From a virus, in the IMG/VR virus record IMGVR_UViG_3300046373_000136, positions 1 to 64,000 of that record: a stretch of 64,000 nt of DNA; one strand, given 5' to 3'. Within the stretch, counting starts at the first letter, position 1, and each line of letters starts with the position of its first letter. The notes beneath the pieces are model-generated. The model had not been told where the DNA came from. It saw nothing but the letters and a program-made list of their open reading frames with translations, and made no database searches. Positions 17,701 to 25,999 of this stretch are shown here, piece after piece. Made by a program: the position numbers and the translations under genes.

Positions 17701-18660
17701 ACAGGAGATACCTACTGTATTTTCACCTGCATGCAGAATACCTGCCGCAGAAGTAAAAATGGCCGCTATGTTGTCTTTGTTGAGAAAGAAGGAACCATCT
17801 GGGATAGTTCCCATGTAGACCGCACCCCCCGAATACCCACCACCACTTCCGTTGTAGTTGGTATTGAACAAGTCAATTGCTGCACCTGCAAAGTCGAAGG
17901 TGATAACACGGGTAAATACCGGATTATTAAATGCAGCATGGATACCCAAACCAATTCTAGAAGTAGATCCAAATCCACCTGCTGTTGTGATGCCATCTGA
18001 ATTGGCAACAGGGGGAGTAGAACCAGCCAATGCAACAGGATAGGCACCTGCATCAAGCGATTGCAGATTTCCTGTTGCCAATGGGTAAATTACTGCACCA
18101 GCAGCAAAGGCATTAGTCGAGTCAATGCCCAACGGGCTAACTGGGCGATTTACACCAATACCTCCGGTACCTGCCAATTTTGATATGACAGTATTGAGTG
18201 TAGGAAATGCGACAAAATAAACAGCTTCGGCACTACGCCCAGTCAAGTCCCAAATTGTCGTAAAGGTTGCACCCGCATCTATCGAGTAAGCCACATTCAC
18301 TGTGGTACCGGTTCGAGTAAGGCGAATGAGTGCACCATTAACAATTGCAGGTGCCCCCCATCCTGCTTCACTACCATTGAACATGGGGTGATAATTATCA
18401 CCAAGTAACAGGGCAACACCTGTTTCAATATCTGCCAAACCTGTGGGATTTGGATTTGTGGTTAAGCCGTAAAATGATTTTTCCTGAAGATCCACTTTGA
18501 AAGTGAATGAACCATTTCCCCCTGCGGGGAGATGGTAGTCAGAAATACCATGACCACCAATGGTATTACCAGTGCCATTATTTGTTGCGGTATAAATCAG
18601 GGCATCGGGTGCCCCTGATTCAGTGATGGCTACCAGACTTTTTAAGCGAAGTTTTGTCAT
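14770..18660 (-). CDS. Large tail-fibre/spike protein with Ig-like (SwmB-type) repeats and beta-helix region
   Basis: 1296 residues, Gly/Thr/Asn/Ser-rich and beta-structured. Residues 1-385 contain two lectin-like segments (concanavalin/SPRY style, with FSVNGVAAGSATF). Residues about 390-605 hold two Ig-like SwmB-type repeats, one beginning DTTPPTLVSAV with LTFSESL and a YVKPGSNPITDIAGNQLASF end. From about 770 to 1120 short repeats typical of a right-handed parallel beta-helix appear. The C-terminus has more Ig-like domains. Such proteins are usually trimeric receptor-binding appendages. I see no catalytic motif. Third of three long spike-like genes read leftward after the lysis genes. Confidence 0.75.
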   Translation of the reverse strand: MTKLRLKSLVAITESGAPDALIYTATNNGTGNTIGGHGISDYHLPAGGNGSFTFKVDLQEKSFYGLTTNPNPTGLADIETGVALLLGDNYHPMFNGSEAGWGAPAIVNGALIRLTRTGTTVNVAYSIDAGATFTTIWDLTGRSAEAVYFVAFPTLNTVISKLAGTGGIGVNRPVSPLGIDSTNAFAAGAVIYPLATGNLQSLDAGAYPVALAGSTPPVANSDGITTAGGFGSTSRIGLGIHAAFNNPVFTRVITFDFAGAAIDLFNTNYNGSGGGYSGGAVYMGTIPDGSFFLNKDNIAAIFTSAAGILHAGENTVGISCDANGAILFSVNGVAAGSATFTNGFVFGDEVLGAHDDFNGGAAAKFKWYTVYPGVAKNAADLNALTASPAQMVKTASAPANMAIGSAATSIAGGSIRLNFTTSLKLPIGNPVAAFSVPGHTVTAVSGGAVDTQLVIAVAPNFTQGETIAFSYTKPVSNFIQDTDGGTLASFTNQAVNNIVNPAITDTTPPTLVSAVTSADGTSVELTFSESLAVTVTALSAFPLTGHTASALAIASNKVTLSGITPAITISDVPDVSYVKPGSNPITDIAGNQLASFGSTPVTNNVAPYEWVYLGGEGANATVPTNTLVRYGATGAYVTKVMSGAFSVNNATFTDPAPGASKHADAFLPVPTATAIVVTMTNGGPVGNSPSYRLAANGILNDAVTIELSGAGLTFTPSSITLGPNRSGYASGNFTISATQPTDSVVHFASTSAVAMPADQPYRADYAIVRTITNNTEFRSFSDYVRGLDVVGMGVSVVAELTQSMSADGVNLLPATSNEDCHVIVRPAAGLGMSALGPVNFNVTGLTLSSGFANGFNVNQGCELVGVNVDLTDDPSSAGRSYYAALGAAANGYGQGGAYQPTFTNCRIRAANSNRSLGFGGYGVRARMRSCLIIQEGPDQVLFNDQVDLQGCGIVRKGVFTTRIFNDVSLVAMENSWGINCGSRLTNSDSAWNRFLNNVFDTAITGGSTVGNQDMAQVGYVLANNFVVDANSDYTPSAAGALIGAANLRARSTNDLRGNNRGLTPDIGPVQRTPATPLTVARVTSVLGPDGQSVTWSGTTTNNPTSAFLSLVPNSPDTTRSGPYPVTLGDGTFSVELDTIEPGSHIPVFSFFNAGGVSGATGAPAFEIAGVGGLTFDSGASGTGGTDPVPAAPVVTRSTQDGQILSGKTATISGSVDFQGDLNGSVAVFADPQPSGAAISLGAATVASGLYSKQATLPKGSWKLRVVVTANGQTSSIQTGALKVVGITPSVFTLPVA

Positions 18661-18675
18661 TCTGTATTCCCCTGA

Positions 18676-21276
18676 TTAAGCTGGACCGAGTTCGGTAGGC
18701 GCTTTGATTGGTGCGAGAGCCGGGTAGCAATATGTGAAGTCCCGGCCTGTCTGGTTGAACGGATTGCTATCTGCTGCTACATACGCAGCCTTGTCTGCCA
18801 GGTATTGTTCAGCCTTGGCAACCGCTGCTGCAAGCCGTGGATGAGCCACTTCAGGAAAGTAATCCCGGCGTGCAAACAAATATTGCAAAGGTTGATAGAT
18901 GTTAACACCACGATCACCATTCATGACAGCACCACCAGCGTCCCGAATGAGATCGGAAGCATTACCTGTTGGGTTTTCCGACATGTACTGTGCCCAGCTT
19001 GATGGAATACGGCTGGTATAACCAAACACGTTCGGATCAACACCCTGATTCATCGGTGTATCGAGGATGTAGTTGATGATGAAGTGATCCATGTTGGCCA
19101 TGTGATAGTCCAGCATCTTGACAGCCATACCGCTGCGAGCACGCAGTGCAGACCACAGACCGAACTGCTTCATGAGCACCATCACGTGTGCCATGTAGTA
19201 GCCCAGACCGGTACCTTGCATCGCCCAGCCGTATTGGCTCATCACGATAGGCAGACCCAGGTTGCGCAAGCCTTCTGCAAAGTGACCAGTCTCACCGTCT
19301 TCCACTACAGGCTTGTAGATGAACTGGTACATACCTTCGAAGTACTTCAGGAATTGTTCTTCGATCTCTGCCTTGGTGAAACCCAGCGGGTGATCGGAGG
19401 CGACTTTCCAAGCCATTGTCCAGTGCATCCAGCGCCATGCCATGTCACGGACCATGTATTCACCGCGCATGTAATGACCAGGATCACCAGTCATCATGAC
19501 CGAGGTAATCACGTCGAACTTGCTACCGATAGCATGCATTGGCGAGCTGGACAGCAAAGCAATCCATGCCGCATTGGTGTAGCTGTGCAGCGAATCACGG
19601 CCCCAACCACCCCACCGATACAAATTTTCCTTGTCGAAGTGTTCAGAGTTTTCACCACTGCGCATGTCCGACTTGACATAGATACCATTAGGATCAGCAG
19701 GGTTTTCTACGCCGGCCGAGTAGTAGCCGAACAGTTGTTGAATGCTGCCATCCAGCAGTTTCTTATTTGGCCGCAGGGTCATACCCTTAACATCCGACAC
19801 CCAGTGGTTTGCATGGTTGAAGTAGCCCATGGAATAGCCATTGAACATGTCCTTGATCGGCACGTTGTCTTGGATACGCACATAGTTTGGATTGTCAGCC
19901 CACAGGGTAACCACTGATGGCATGGTCGAACGGTCATGACGTGGACCACCAGGACCGGTGTACCAGTTGTGCAGCGAGTAAGAACCTGGCTCGTAGTCCC
20001 AGCCTTTGGCCCAACCGGAATAACCAACTGATCCACCGTCTTTGTTTAAGTCCTGATAGCTCATGTACGGGTCAGCCGGCGATGGACCATAGCCTGCACG
20101 TGGTTGTGGCCAGCGCGGTGCACAGTAGATGTTGGCCAAGCCATTGACGCTGTTACCTTGGTAACCACCTGTGATGTTCGGTTCCACACCAATCGAGCTG
20201 GTATAGGCTTTGCCGATGGATGGACGGACCATGTTCGGGTTCATGCCGGCGTAAAACTTCGGCAGGTTGATCGAACGTTTTGGTTCCGTGTTCTGCCAAG
20301 GCAGCATCATGCCGCAGTTGGTGAATGGACGCAGTGGCTTTGTGCCAGTGCCATCGTTATAGAAGCTCTGTTGCAGCGCAGGATCATTGATCGCCAAGCC
20401 GTCATGCATTTCAAAGACATGTAGGACGTTACCGGCTGCATTCTTCAATATGCCCTTGAAAGGCTTCGGCCGGGTGACATGGTTGGCACGATCATAGGTA
20501 TCCGCAAACGGATAGGTAGTCCAGGTACCCCGGTGAGCCATGCAGCCAAGCACCTGATACAGCGGTTCCGTGTTGGCTACCGTGTTGCTCTTGTCAGCTA
20601 CCAGCATGGTCATACCGATTTCAAATTCCCCATGCATGATCGACTGGTTCGACTGGTAGACACCGATGTCACCATTGGCCAATGCTACTTCCCGGTCTTC
20701 ATACACGAAGTCCTTGGCACGAGTATTGAAGGCCAACGTACCAGCAAGCACCGGTGCAACAGGCACTTCCCAGTTCCAGATTTCCAACGTTGCCGGTGCA
20801 TTGGCAGTTAGTGCTGGTACAGCCGGACCTACCCCAGTAGGTAGGTTGTCACGGAAGGCAATTGCAAAGTTAGCTGCCAGTGCCAGGCCATTGTTTGAAG
20901 TGAAATTGACGTTAGTCGTGAAGTCAAAATTACCCGAACCAAGCAGGCCAATCGAGCCTTCAATCCAGCGGCCATTGCCTTCGATACGTAGGACCGATTT
21001 GCCTGTGGACAGGTCAGCCGAGCTTTGTACCAGGGTACCCTTGAGCTTACCGAACTTGCGGATACGTCCGGCAACCACGGTCAGTGCACCTGTGGCACCC
21101 ACATTGCGGCACTCCACACCAGTGGCCCATGGATCAGGTGCACTGGCATTTGCATCACGCTTGATCCGGACACGTTTATTCGGCCCGAGGGCCGTATCCA
21201 GAATCGTTGCCGCTTGCGTCATGGATGCCGCAGCATCCAATGCAGCACGGGTAACTTCATCGCATTTGAAAGTCAT
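18676..21276 (-). CDS. Tail-spike-like protein, possible polysaccharide-degrading enzyme (866 aa)
   Basis: The N-terminal 190 residues are beta-rich, probably an attachment domain. The rest is unusually rich in Trp, Tyr, His, Met and Asn, with many aromatic helical segments (GWGRDSLHSYTNAAW, MAWRWMHWTMAW, YGWAMQGTGLGYYMAHV). That pattern recalls alpha/alpha-toroid polysaccharide lyases and hydrolases, so it may degrade host capsule or exopolysaccharide. No named lyase family is identified and the catalytic residues are not assigned. The gene sits between two beta-helix-type spike genes, with 15- and 13-base gaps. Confidence 0.65.
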   Translation of the reverse strand: MTFKCDEVTRAALDAAASMTQAATILDTALGPNKRVRIKRDANASAPDPWATGVECRNVGATGALTVVAGRIRKFGKLKGTLVQSSADLSTGKSVLRIEGNGRWIEGSIGLLGSGNFDFTTNVNFTSNNGLALAANFAIAFRDNLPTGVGPAVPALTANAPATLEIWNWEVPVAPVLAGTLAFNTRAKDFVYEDREVALANGDIGVYQSNQSIMHGEFEIGMTMLVADKSNTVANTEPLYQVLGCMAHRGTWTTYPFADTYDRANHVTRPKPFKGILKNAAGNVLHVFEMHDGLAINDPALQQSFYNDGTGTKPLRPFTNCGMMLPWQNTEPKRSINLPKFYAGMNPNMVRPSIGKAYTSSIGVEPNITGGYQGNSVNGLANIYCAPRWPQPRAGYGPSPADPYMSYQDLNKDGGSVGYSGWAKGWDYEPGSYSLHNWYTGPGGPRHDRSTMPSVVTLWADNPNYVRIQDNVPIKDMFNGYSMGYFNHANHWVSDVKGMTLRPNKKLLDGSIQQLFGYYSAGVENPADPNGIYVKSDMRSGENSEHFDKENLYRWGGWGRDSLHSYTNAAWIALLSSSPMHAIGSKFDVITSVMMTGDPGHYMRGEYMVRDMAWRWMHWTMAWKVASDHPLGFTKAEIEEQFLKYFEGMYQFIYKPVVEDGETGHFAEGLRNLGLPIVMSQYGWAMQGTGLGYYMAHVMVLMKQFGLWSALRARSGMAVKMLDYHMANMDHFIINYILDTPMNQGVDPNVFGYTSRIPSSWAQYMSENPTGNASDLIRDAGGAVMNGDRGVNIYQPLQYLFARRDYFPEVAHPRLAAAVAKAEQYLADKAAYVAADSNPFNQTGRDFTYCYPALAPIKAPTELGPA

Positions 21277-21289
21277 CTTGTTTCCTTGA

Positions 21290-23323
21290 TTAAGCAGCAG
21301 GAGTCATTGGAACATTGGCAGGTTTGCCAACAGGAGCAATTGGGCCAAGCGGTCCACCGGTATAGGTGAAGATTGGCGGTACACCAGGCATGTGATAGAT
21401 ACCGTTGGTCATGACCATACCGTAGTAGTTCGGATCACCTGCTGTCAGCGGCGTGGTGACATTTTTTGCCAGGGTACCGGCACCCACGAAATCGCAGTCA
21501 ACAAAGTGCATCTGCACACTGGTGTCCTTGGAGGCCACGAACGAGGTATCACGTGCTGCATCAACATCGTTGATAAAGCGATCATTGGTGAACAGGTATT
21601 CCCGTGGACGGGTACCATCGATCATCTCGCCATTGGCACTTGGATTGGTCGTGACACCGAACAGGTTACCGATAGCCACCAGGTTGTTCTGCACCGCATT
21701 CGATTTCTTGTGATAGATGTTGCCAGTCGAACGGCAGATGCCACCGTTTGGCAAATCCAGTTCACGTGCATCGATTGCACCTTCCATCAAGGAGTTCTTG
21801 ATGACCACCACGGCACAGCGAGCCTTCACATCATGGCCCGTAACCGAGTTCACGATGGACGATTGCTCGATGGTCAAGGTTTGGTTGTTATGGCCGGCGT
21901 AGATGTTGTGGACATAACCAGTGGAGTTGTTGCCTTGGTTCGCATTGTTGTTCGGCGTACCGACACCGTTACCATCCAGTAGACAGTTACGGATCGTCAG
22001 TGGGGTATTGGTTGCATTGTCCGTCAAGATACCGTTGTTGCAATCCGTGATGTCCACGTTTTGTATCAACAGAGCAGCTTGGCCATTCTGACCAATACCG
22101 CGGCAGTCACCGTCATCATTGCGGCCACCGGTAATACGCAGATCACGTATTTCCATGAACAGACCGGCACCACCATTGAAACCTGCACCACCTTCAGCAC
22201 CCAGGACTTGCTTGCCGAACGATGGACGGTTGGCACCACGTGGTGGGCCTTCCGAATAGTCGGTCTTCATCATCTGAAGCAGAGGACGCAGTTCCGTGGT
22301 GCCATTGGTCAGCACGTCACCAGCAATGGTCACATGCAGTCCGGCTTCACTGAAGATGGTACCGGTGGCTTCGGCTGCTTTACCACTACGAGTAATGCTC
22401 ACCGTGTCATTGTTGACCACGTGGTTGAAGGCACCTGTACCGGCTGCATTGCCCAGCATGCCATAGCGTGTTGCACCGATACGTGCAATCGGGCTGATCT
22501 TACCGAAGCCGGCCAAACTGGTTTTGACTGGAGCTACTTGCGTAATCCAGGTAACCGAACCATCCGTTTCATAGGTAGGCGTCAGTGTGAACAGGTTCAT
22601 GCCTCCGACGACTGAGGACAGGCCAGGAGGCTGTTGATCATCAAAGGCATACGATGGACCCCAGTTACCCATAGGGAAAGGTCCAAGTGGCCCCTGGATG
22701 ACTACCAGCGTAGGCTTGGTATCACCAACGAAGTTGACAGGATCGAGCACCTTGACATTGGCTTGGTTCAGCACCAGACGGAAGGACTTGCCCACCGCAC
22801 CATCAAGGGTAACTTCCCCGTTGACCGGTGTAACCAGCACTTCATTCATGACACCACTACCACCCGAGCCGCCAGCACCCATCAGATCAGGCAACCAGCC
22901 GACTGCAAAGTTACCGGAGCCAATCTTCTTGAGGGCATAGCCGAGTGCCCCACCAGGAGGCAGCAAACGATTCAGGATGGCCTGGATCGTGGCATCAGAG
23001 ATCACATCCACCGGTGTACCGCCTACACCCAGTGCAGCAAACAGATTATGTTCTGTCAGCACCCAGGTTGTGCGATAGGGGTCATAGGTGAAGATCGCAA
23101 ACAGACCAGCCTTACCACCCATGGTGAAAGAGTTGGCCACATTACCATTGACGAAGAACTTGTGCGTCGAAGTCAGCGTGTAGTCTTTAGCATCTTCGGT
23201 ATAGAAGTGCACGTTAAACGCATTGTCTGGTGGCGTGAAGTCGAGGTTAGCCCCCGTCATGTCACCGCGCAACGGGAACTTCCTGTTGCGATCAGCAAGC
23301 GTGATGATCTTGGTATTAGCCAT
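21290..23323 (-). CDS. Tail-spike protein with right-handed beta-helix domain (677 aa)
   Basis: I start at ATG 23323 (MANTKIITLADRN); a GTG three codons upstream is possible. An N-terminal domain of about 250 residues is followed from about 370 to 600 by short Asn/Gly/Ile-rich repeats (LTIRNCLLDGNG, LTIEQSSIVNS, VVIKNSLMEG, FVDCDFVGAG). These are the rungs of a pectate-lyase-like parallel beta-helix. This fold is common in phage spikes that bind or cleave surface glycans. Catalytic residues are not identified. The start abuts the stop of the upstream fibre gene. Confidence 0.75.
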   Translation of the reverse strand: MANTKIITLADRNRKFPLRGDMTGANLDFTPPDNAFNVHFYTEDAKDYTLTSTHKFFVNGNVANSFTMGGKAGLFAIFTYDPYRTTWVLTEHNLFAALGVGGTPVDVISDATIQAILNRLLPPGGALGYALKKIGSGNFAVGWLPDLMGAGGSGGSGVMNEVLVTPVNGEVTLDGAVGKSFRLVLNQANVKVLDPVNFVGDTKPTLVVIQGPLGPFPMGNWGPSYAFDDQQPPGLSSVVGGMNLFTLTPTYETDGSVTWITQVAPVKTSLAGFGKISPIARIGATRYGMLGNAAGTGAFNHVVNNDTVSITRSGKAAEATGTIFSEAGLHVTIAGDVLTNGTTELRPLLQMMKTDYSEGPPRGANRPSFGKQVLGAEGGAGFNGGAGLFMEIRDLRITGGRNDDGDCRGIGQNGQAALLIQNVDITDCNNGILTDNATNTPLTIRNCLLDGNGVGTPNNNANQGNNSTGYVHNIYAGHNNQTLTIEQSSIVNSVTGHDVKARCAVVVIKNSLMEGAIDARELDLPNGGICRSTGNIYHKKSNAVQNNLVAIGNLFGVTTNPSANGEMIDGTRPREYLFTNDRFINDVDAARDTSFVASKDTSVQMHFVDCDFVGAGTLAKNVTTPLTAGDPNYYGMVMTNGIYHMPGVPPIFTYTGGPLGPIAPVGKPANVPMTPAA

Positions 23324-23324
23324 A

Positions 23325-24344
23325 TTAAACACCGTCCAGTGAACGTGGGATGATCAACGTGATCGGACCCGGATTGAAACCGTCACCAATTGCCGTTGCC
23401 ACATTGAAGGCAGCAGGCAAAGTGATCGTGCGAGCAAAGTTGGTACCACCAGAAATTTCCATGGTCCAGACACCCGTGGCAGGATCAGCCACCACAATAG
23501 GTGAGACCGTAGTCATGTTGACGAGCACCACAGTGATGTCGATACCAGAAGTGCTCTGCGTCATGGAGCCGGCATAGTCAGCCGTCAGGATGACCACACC
23601 ATCTTTCTTCAACTTGAGCTTTTGCGCTGTACCGAAGGCCGTGATGATTGCGTTGGCACCAGCAACCCGTTTAGCTCCGACTACCGCAGCAGCCACCGCA
23701 GCCTGATATGCCGTGAAGCTCGTGGTATCAAATACCGTCTGTGGTGTTGGCGTTGGATCAACCGGAGGAATAACCACACCACCGGATTCCCAGGCATAAG
23801 CACCTTGGATCGAGTCCGTGTTGTTGACGATGGTCGTGTTATTGATCGTCGTGCCGCCTCCGGTACCGGTACCAGAACCATTCGGGATAGGTACCCAGCG
23901 ATAGGCACCAGCCCGATAGGCCAGCATCGTTTCATCCGTAGCACCAGGAGGCAGCGTGGATTCCGTTGCAGGACCGGGAGGTCCAGGCGGCAGGAAGAAA
24001 CGCAGTTTGGTATGACCCACAGTCCCTACATCAACCACTGCCGGAGCCTGACCGTAGGGAATGGCCACAGCTTCTACTGCTTCGACCGAACCAATACCAT
24101 CAAGTCCTTTTGGACCTGTTGGAATAAAGAAGTTGAATCTTTGGGCAGTATCCGTGGCATCCGGGTCTTCTTCGACACGGGCATTGCTACCGGCCGGCAG
24201 AGTAGTCGTGGAACCTGCATGCACTGTCAGCTTCGGATACTGGACCAGGCCCAATGCATCTCGAAGCAGTTGCTTTTCTTGTTCGGTAATCTGGCGACCG
24301 TTGATGGTCACCCCCTTATTACCGGGTGGTTCATAGTTATTCAT
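23325..24344 (-). CDS. Tail fibre / adaptor protein with collagen-like segments (339 aa)
   Basis: Start placed at ATG 24344 (MNNYEPPGNKG), which follows TGGAGTTAAAG; a TTG four codons earlier is possible. Two copies of an attachment motif are visible: RFNFFIPTGPKGLDG and KLRFFLPPGPPGP, each ending in a short collagen-like Gly-x-y run, then a Gly/Thr/Asn-rich linker (GTGTGGGTTINNTT). The C-terminal 140 residues look beta-structured. The motif is common near the N-terminus of phage fibres, so this may be the adaptor that carries the three spike proteins encoded downstream. Confidence 0.7.
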   Translation of the reverse strand: MNNYEPPGNKGVTINGRQITEQEKQLLRDALGLVQYPKLTVHAGSTTTLPAGSNARVEEDPDATDTAQRFNFFIPTGPKGLDGIGSVEAVEAVAIPYGQAPAVVDVGTVGHTKLRFFLPPGPPGPATESTLPPGATDETMLAYRAGAYRWVPIPNGSGTGTGGGTTINNTTIVNNTDSIQGAYAWESGGVVIPPVDPTPTPQTVFDTTSFTAYQAAVAAAVVGAKRVAGANAIITAFGTAQKLKLKKDGVVILTADYAGSMTQSTSGIDITVVLVNMTTVSPIVVADPATGVWTMEISGGTNFARTITLPAAFNVATAIGDGFNPGPITLIIPRSLDGV

Positions 24345-24438
24345 CTTTAACTCCAATGACAGGTGGTGAGGGCTTGTGCTGTAGCGGCATCAAGGCTTGC
24401 CACCATTGAGCCAACATGTAAAACGCGATAGGGTTCAT
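24337..24438 (-). CDS. Small ORF (33 aa) between exported HNH gene and fibre gene
   Basis: ATG 24438 overlaps the stop of the upstream gene (ATGA), and its end overlaps the fibre gene start by 8 bases. The peptide begins MNPIAFYMLAQWWQAL, is hydrophobic at first, then Pro-rich and charged. The perfect start/stop coupling on both sides argues that it is translated. It has no recognisable family and could equally be a coupling device. Confidence 0.4.
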   Translation of the reverse strand: MNPIAFYMLAQWWQALMPLQHKPSPPVIGVKDE

Positions 24439-24758
24439 TTGCGTGGGCCTTTGTAATAACGCCAGCATTGGGCTTCTTGTAAGTCCTTCAGAGCTGCTTC
24501 TGTTTTGGTCATCCACCACAGGTTTTCAGGAACATCCTTGCCACCACAGCGAAGGGCTTCCAGATGGTCCATGATCCATCCAGGACAAGCACCAGTGAAC
24601 TTCTTGGTTGATGGGCAGGCGTTGTACTTCCTGAACTCCTTGGGAGCCGCAGTGCCGCGCAGCGTAGCTGCTCCGGCACAAGCGGCATGCCATGTAATGA
24701 AAATCACCACCCAGAGAGTGATGACTGTTCGAGCAATCCGGTAGACCACAGGGTTCAT
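24435..24758 (-). CDS. Exported HNH-type nuclease-like protein (107 aa)
   Basis: An N-terminal hydrophobic stretch (VITLWVVIFITWHAACAGA) ends in a likely signal-peptidase site near AGA-AT. The mature part has EFRKYNACPSTKKFTGACPGW, then MDHLEALRCGGKD (D64, H65) and ENLWWMTKTEAALKD (N79), a compact HNH fold. Cysteines at 48, 58, 71 and 98 could form two disulphides, fitting a periplasmic protein. Related exported HNH proteins occur beside endolysins in other phages. A role in degrading DNA in the periplasm or lysate, or in excluding other phages, is inference. It overlaps the endolysin gene by 4 bases. Confidence 0.75.
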   Translation of the reverse strand: MNPVVYRIARTVITLWVVIFITWHAACAGAATLRGTAAPKEFRKYNACPSTKKFTGACPGWIMDHLEALRCGGKDVPENLWWMTKTEAALKDLQEAQCWRYYKGPRK

Positions 24759-25228
24759 GCTTCATGTACTCCTGAGGTGGTACCACCAGCCGTGATTGTG
24801 ATCACCCGATTAGCCGACTTCACCTGACGACGAGTCGATACGTGAACCCATCCAGCAGCACCCTTCTCCGGGTACTCGTTGATGAGCTGGCCAATCTTCA
24901 GCTCGTCCACATAACGGGACAGTTCTTTGGCGATTTCGTATGGTGTGCCGAAGGCAGGAGCACGGAAGTCCACTGCACAGGCAACTGCATGATCCGAATT
25001 GGCAGCACCACCTACAGCCTTGTTCAGACGGGCAGAACGCCAGCCGGACGTGATCGTGATAGGCACATCACGTCCCTTAATGGCTGACAGATGGTCCCGA
25101 ATCCACTGCATCATTTCCAGGGTATTCAGGGCTGTATCTTCCAGTTGATCCGGCAACGAGTTATCGATGCCCATGGATTTGGCGGTAGTAGAAGTGACAA
25201 ATTCAGACAGAGAAAAATTACGCAGCAT
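24755..25228 (-). CDS. Endolysin: peptidase M15-type L-alanyl-D-glutamate endopeptidase-like
   Basis: Start at ATG 25228 (the second of two adjacent ATGs), 7 bases after AAGGGAGCG. The longer frame upstream lies inside the holin-like gene. The 157 residues contain the M15A zinc site: SDHAVACAVDF (H80, D87) and WVHVS (H129), with ITSGWRSARLN upstream, as in phage endopeptidases that cut peptidoglycan cross-bridges. There is no signal peptide, so release through holin pores is expected. It lies directly after two holin-like genes, forming a normal lysis cassette. Confidence 0.9.
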   Translation of the reverse strand: MLRNFSLSEFVTSTTAKSMGIDNSLPDQLEDTALNTLEMMQWIRDHLSAIKGRDVPITITSGWRSARLNKAVGGAANSDHAVACAVDFRAPAFGTPYEIAKELSRYVDELKIGQLINEYPEKGAAGWVHVSTRRQVKSANRVITITAGGTTSGVHEA

Positions 25229-25613
25229 CATCGCTCCCTTTAATGAAGGCGGCTTCTTCCGCATCTTCAGCAAGCTGTTGCTTCTTGATGCGTGGTTGTT
25301 CATTGATCGTGTGCTTGAATAGCACGTACAGCGTCTTGTAGAACTCCGCACCAAACACCAATGTCAAGCCAAGCTGCGATAGCACTGGGATAGGGATATC
25401 CCCGAACTTGACCATCAAGTAAAACCACCAGCCACCTGTCAGGAAGTAGCCGGTGATCTTGATGCGCCGCATTGCTTCACCGATAAAGGTCTCCGGAATA
25501 TCCGGGGTGCGAAGGATGGCGAAATGAGTGAAACCGCACAACAGGATGATGGCGGTCAGGAACCAATCAGCGACCAGGTTCGTGATCAGCATGAGTGAGT
25601 AAGGAGATGTCAT
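25218..25613 (-). CDS. Holin-like membrane protein with three predicted helices (131 aa)
   Basis: Hydrophobic segments near residues 5-30 (LITNLVADWFLTAIILLCGF), 50-70 (ITGYFLTGGWWFYLMV) and 75-97 (PVLSQLGLTLVFGAEFYKTL), then a charged tail of about 35 residues. It lies between another holin-like gene and the endolysin and overlaps both. It may be a second holin, an antiholin or a membrane-bound partner; the sequence does not decide. Confidence 0.65.
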   Translation of the reverse strand: MTSPYSLMLITNLVADWFLTAIILLCGFTHFAILRTPDIPETFIGEAMRRIKITGYFLTGGWWFYLMVKFGDIPIPVLSQLGLTLVFGAEFYKTLYVLFKHTINEQPRIKKQQLAEDAEEAAFIKGSDDAA

Positions 25614-25999
25614 TTATTAGGTTCCAAGTCGTCTTTAGCCGGAGGTGGCTGAACTTGTGCTGACTGCCCACGGTATGCGGCCAGCAGACGGGAGAGAAAT
25701 CCCAGAGGGTCTTTACCAATCAAGGCACCCAGGCTCAGTAAGCCGAGCAGGATGTCATCAGCGATGAATGCACAGACACCGACGATGACGCCTTTGGTGG
25801 TCACCGTTAGGCCAGCATCGGTGATGCCCCAGGACACCAGGATGGCAACGAATACGGACGCGACAACACCACGGAAAAAGGCTCCGAAGGAGCCATGTTT
25901 CTGTTGGATGATGCCGCGTGCGATGCCTACGAATAGGCCCAGGATTCCCGAGACATAAACGTAAGCAAGCAGAGTGTTCCAGTCGTCTTTCTCATGCAT
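25610..25999 (-). CDS. Holin (lambdoid Phage_holin_3-like, 129 aa)
   Basis: Three hydrophobic segments (YVSGILGLFVGIARGII, GVVASVFVAILVSWGI, GVIVGVCAFIADDILLGLLSLG) and a charged Pro-rich tail. The SWGITD ... VGVCAFIADDIL arrangement resembles the Phage_holin_3 family. Expected to form inner-membrane lesions that time lysis and release the M15 endolysin. First membrane gene of the cassette; it shares one base with the upstream gene and overlaps the next by 4. Confidence 0.72.
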   Translation of the reverse strand: MHEKDDWNTLLAYVYVSGILGLFVGIARGIIQQKHGSFGAFFRGVVASVFVAILVSWGITDAGLTVTTKGVIVGVCAFIADDILLGLLSLGALIGKDPLGFLSRLLAAYRGQSAQVQPPPAKDDLEPNK

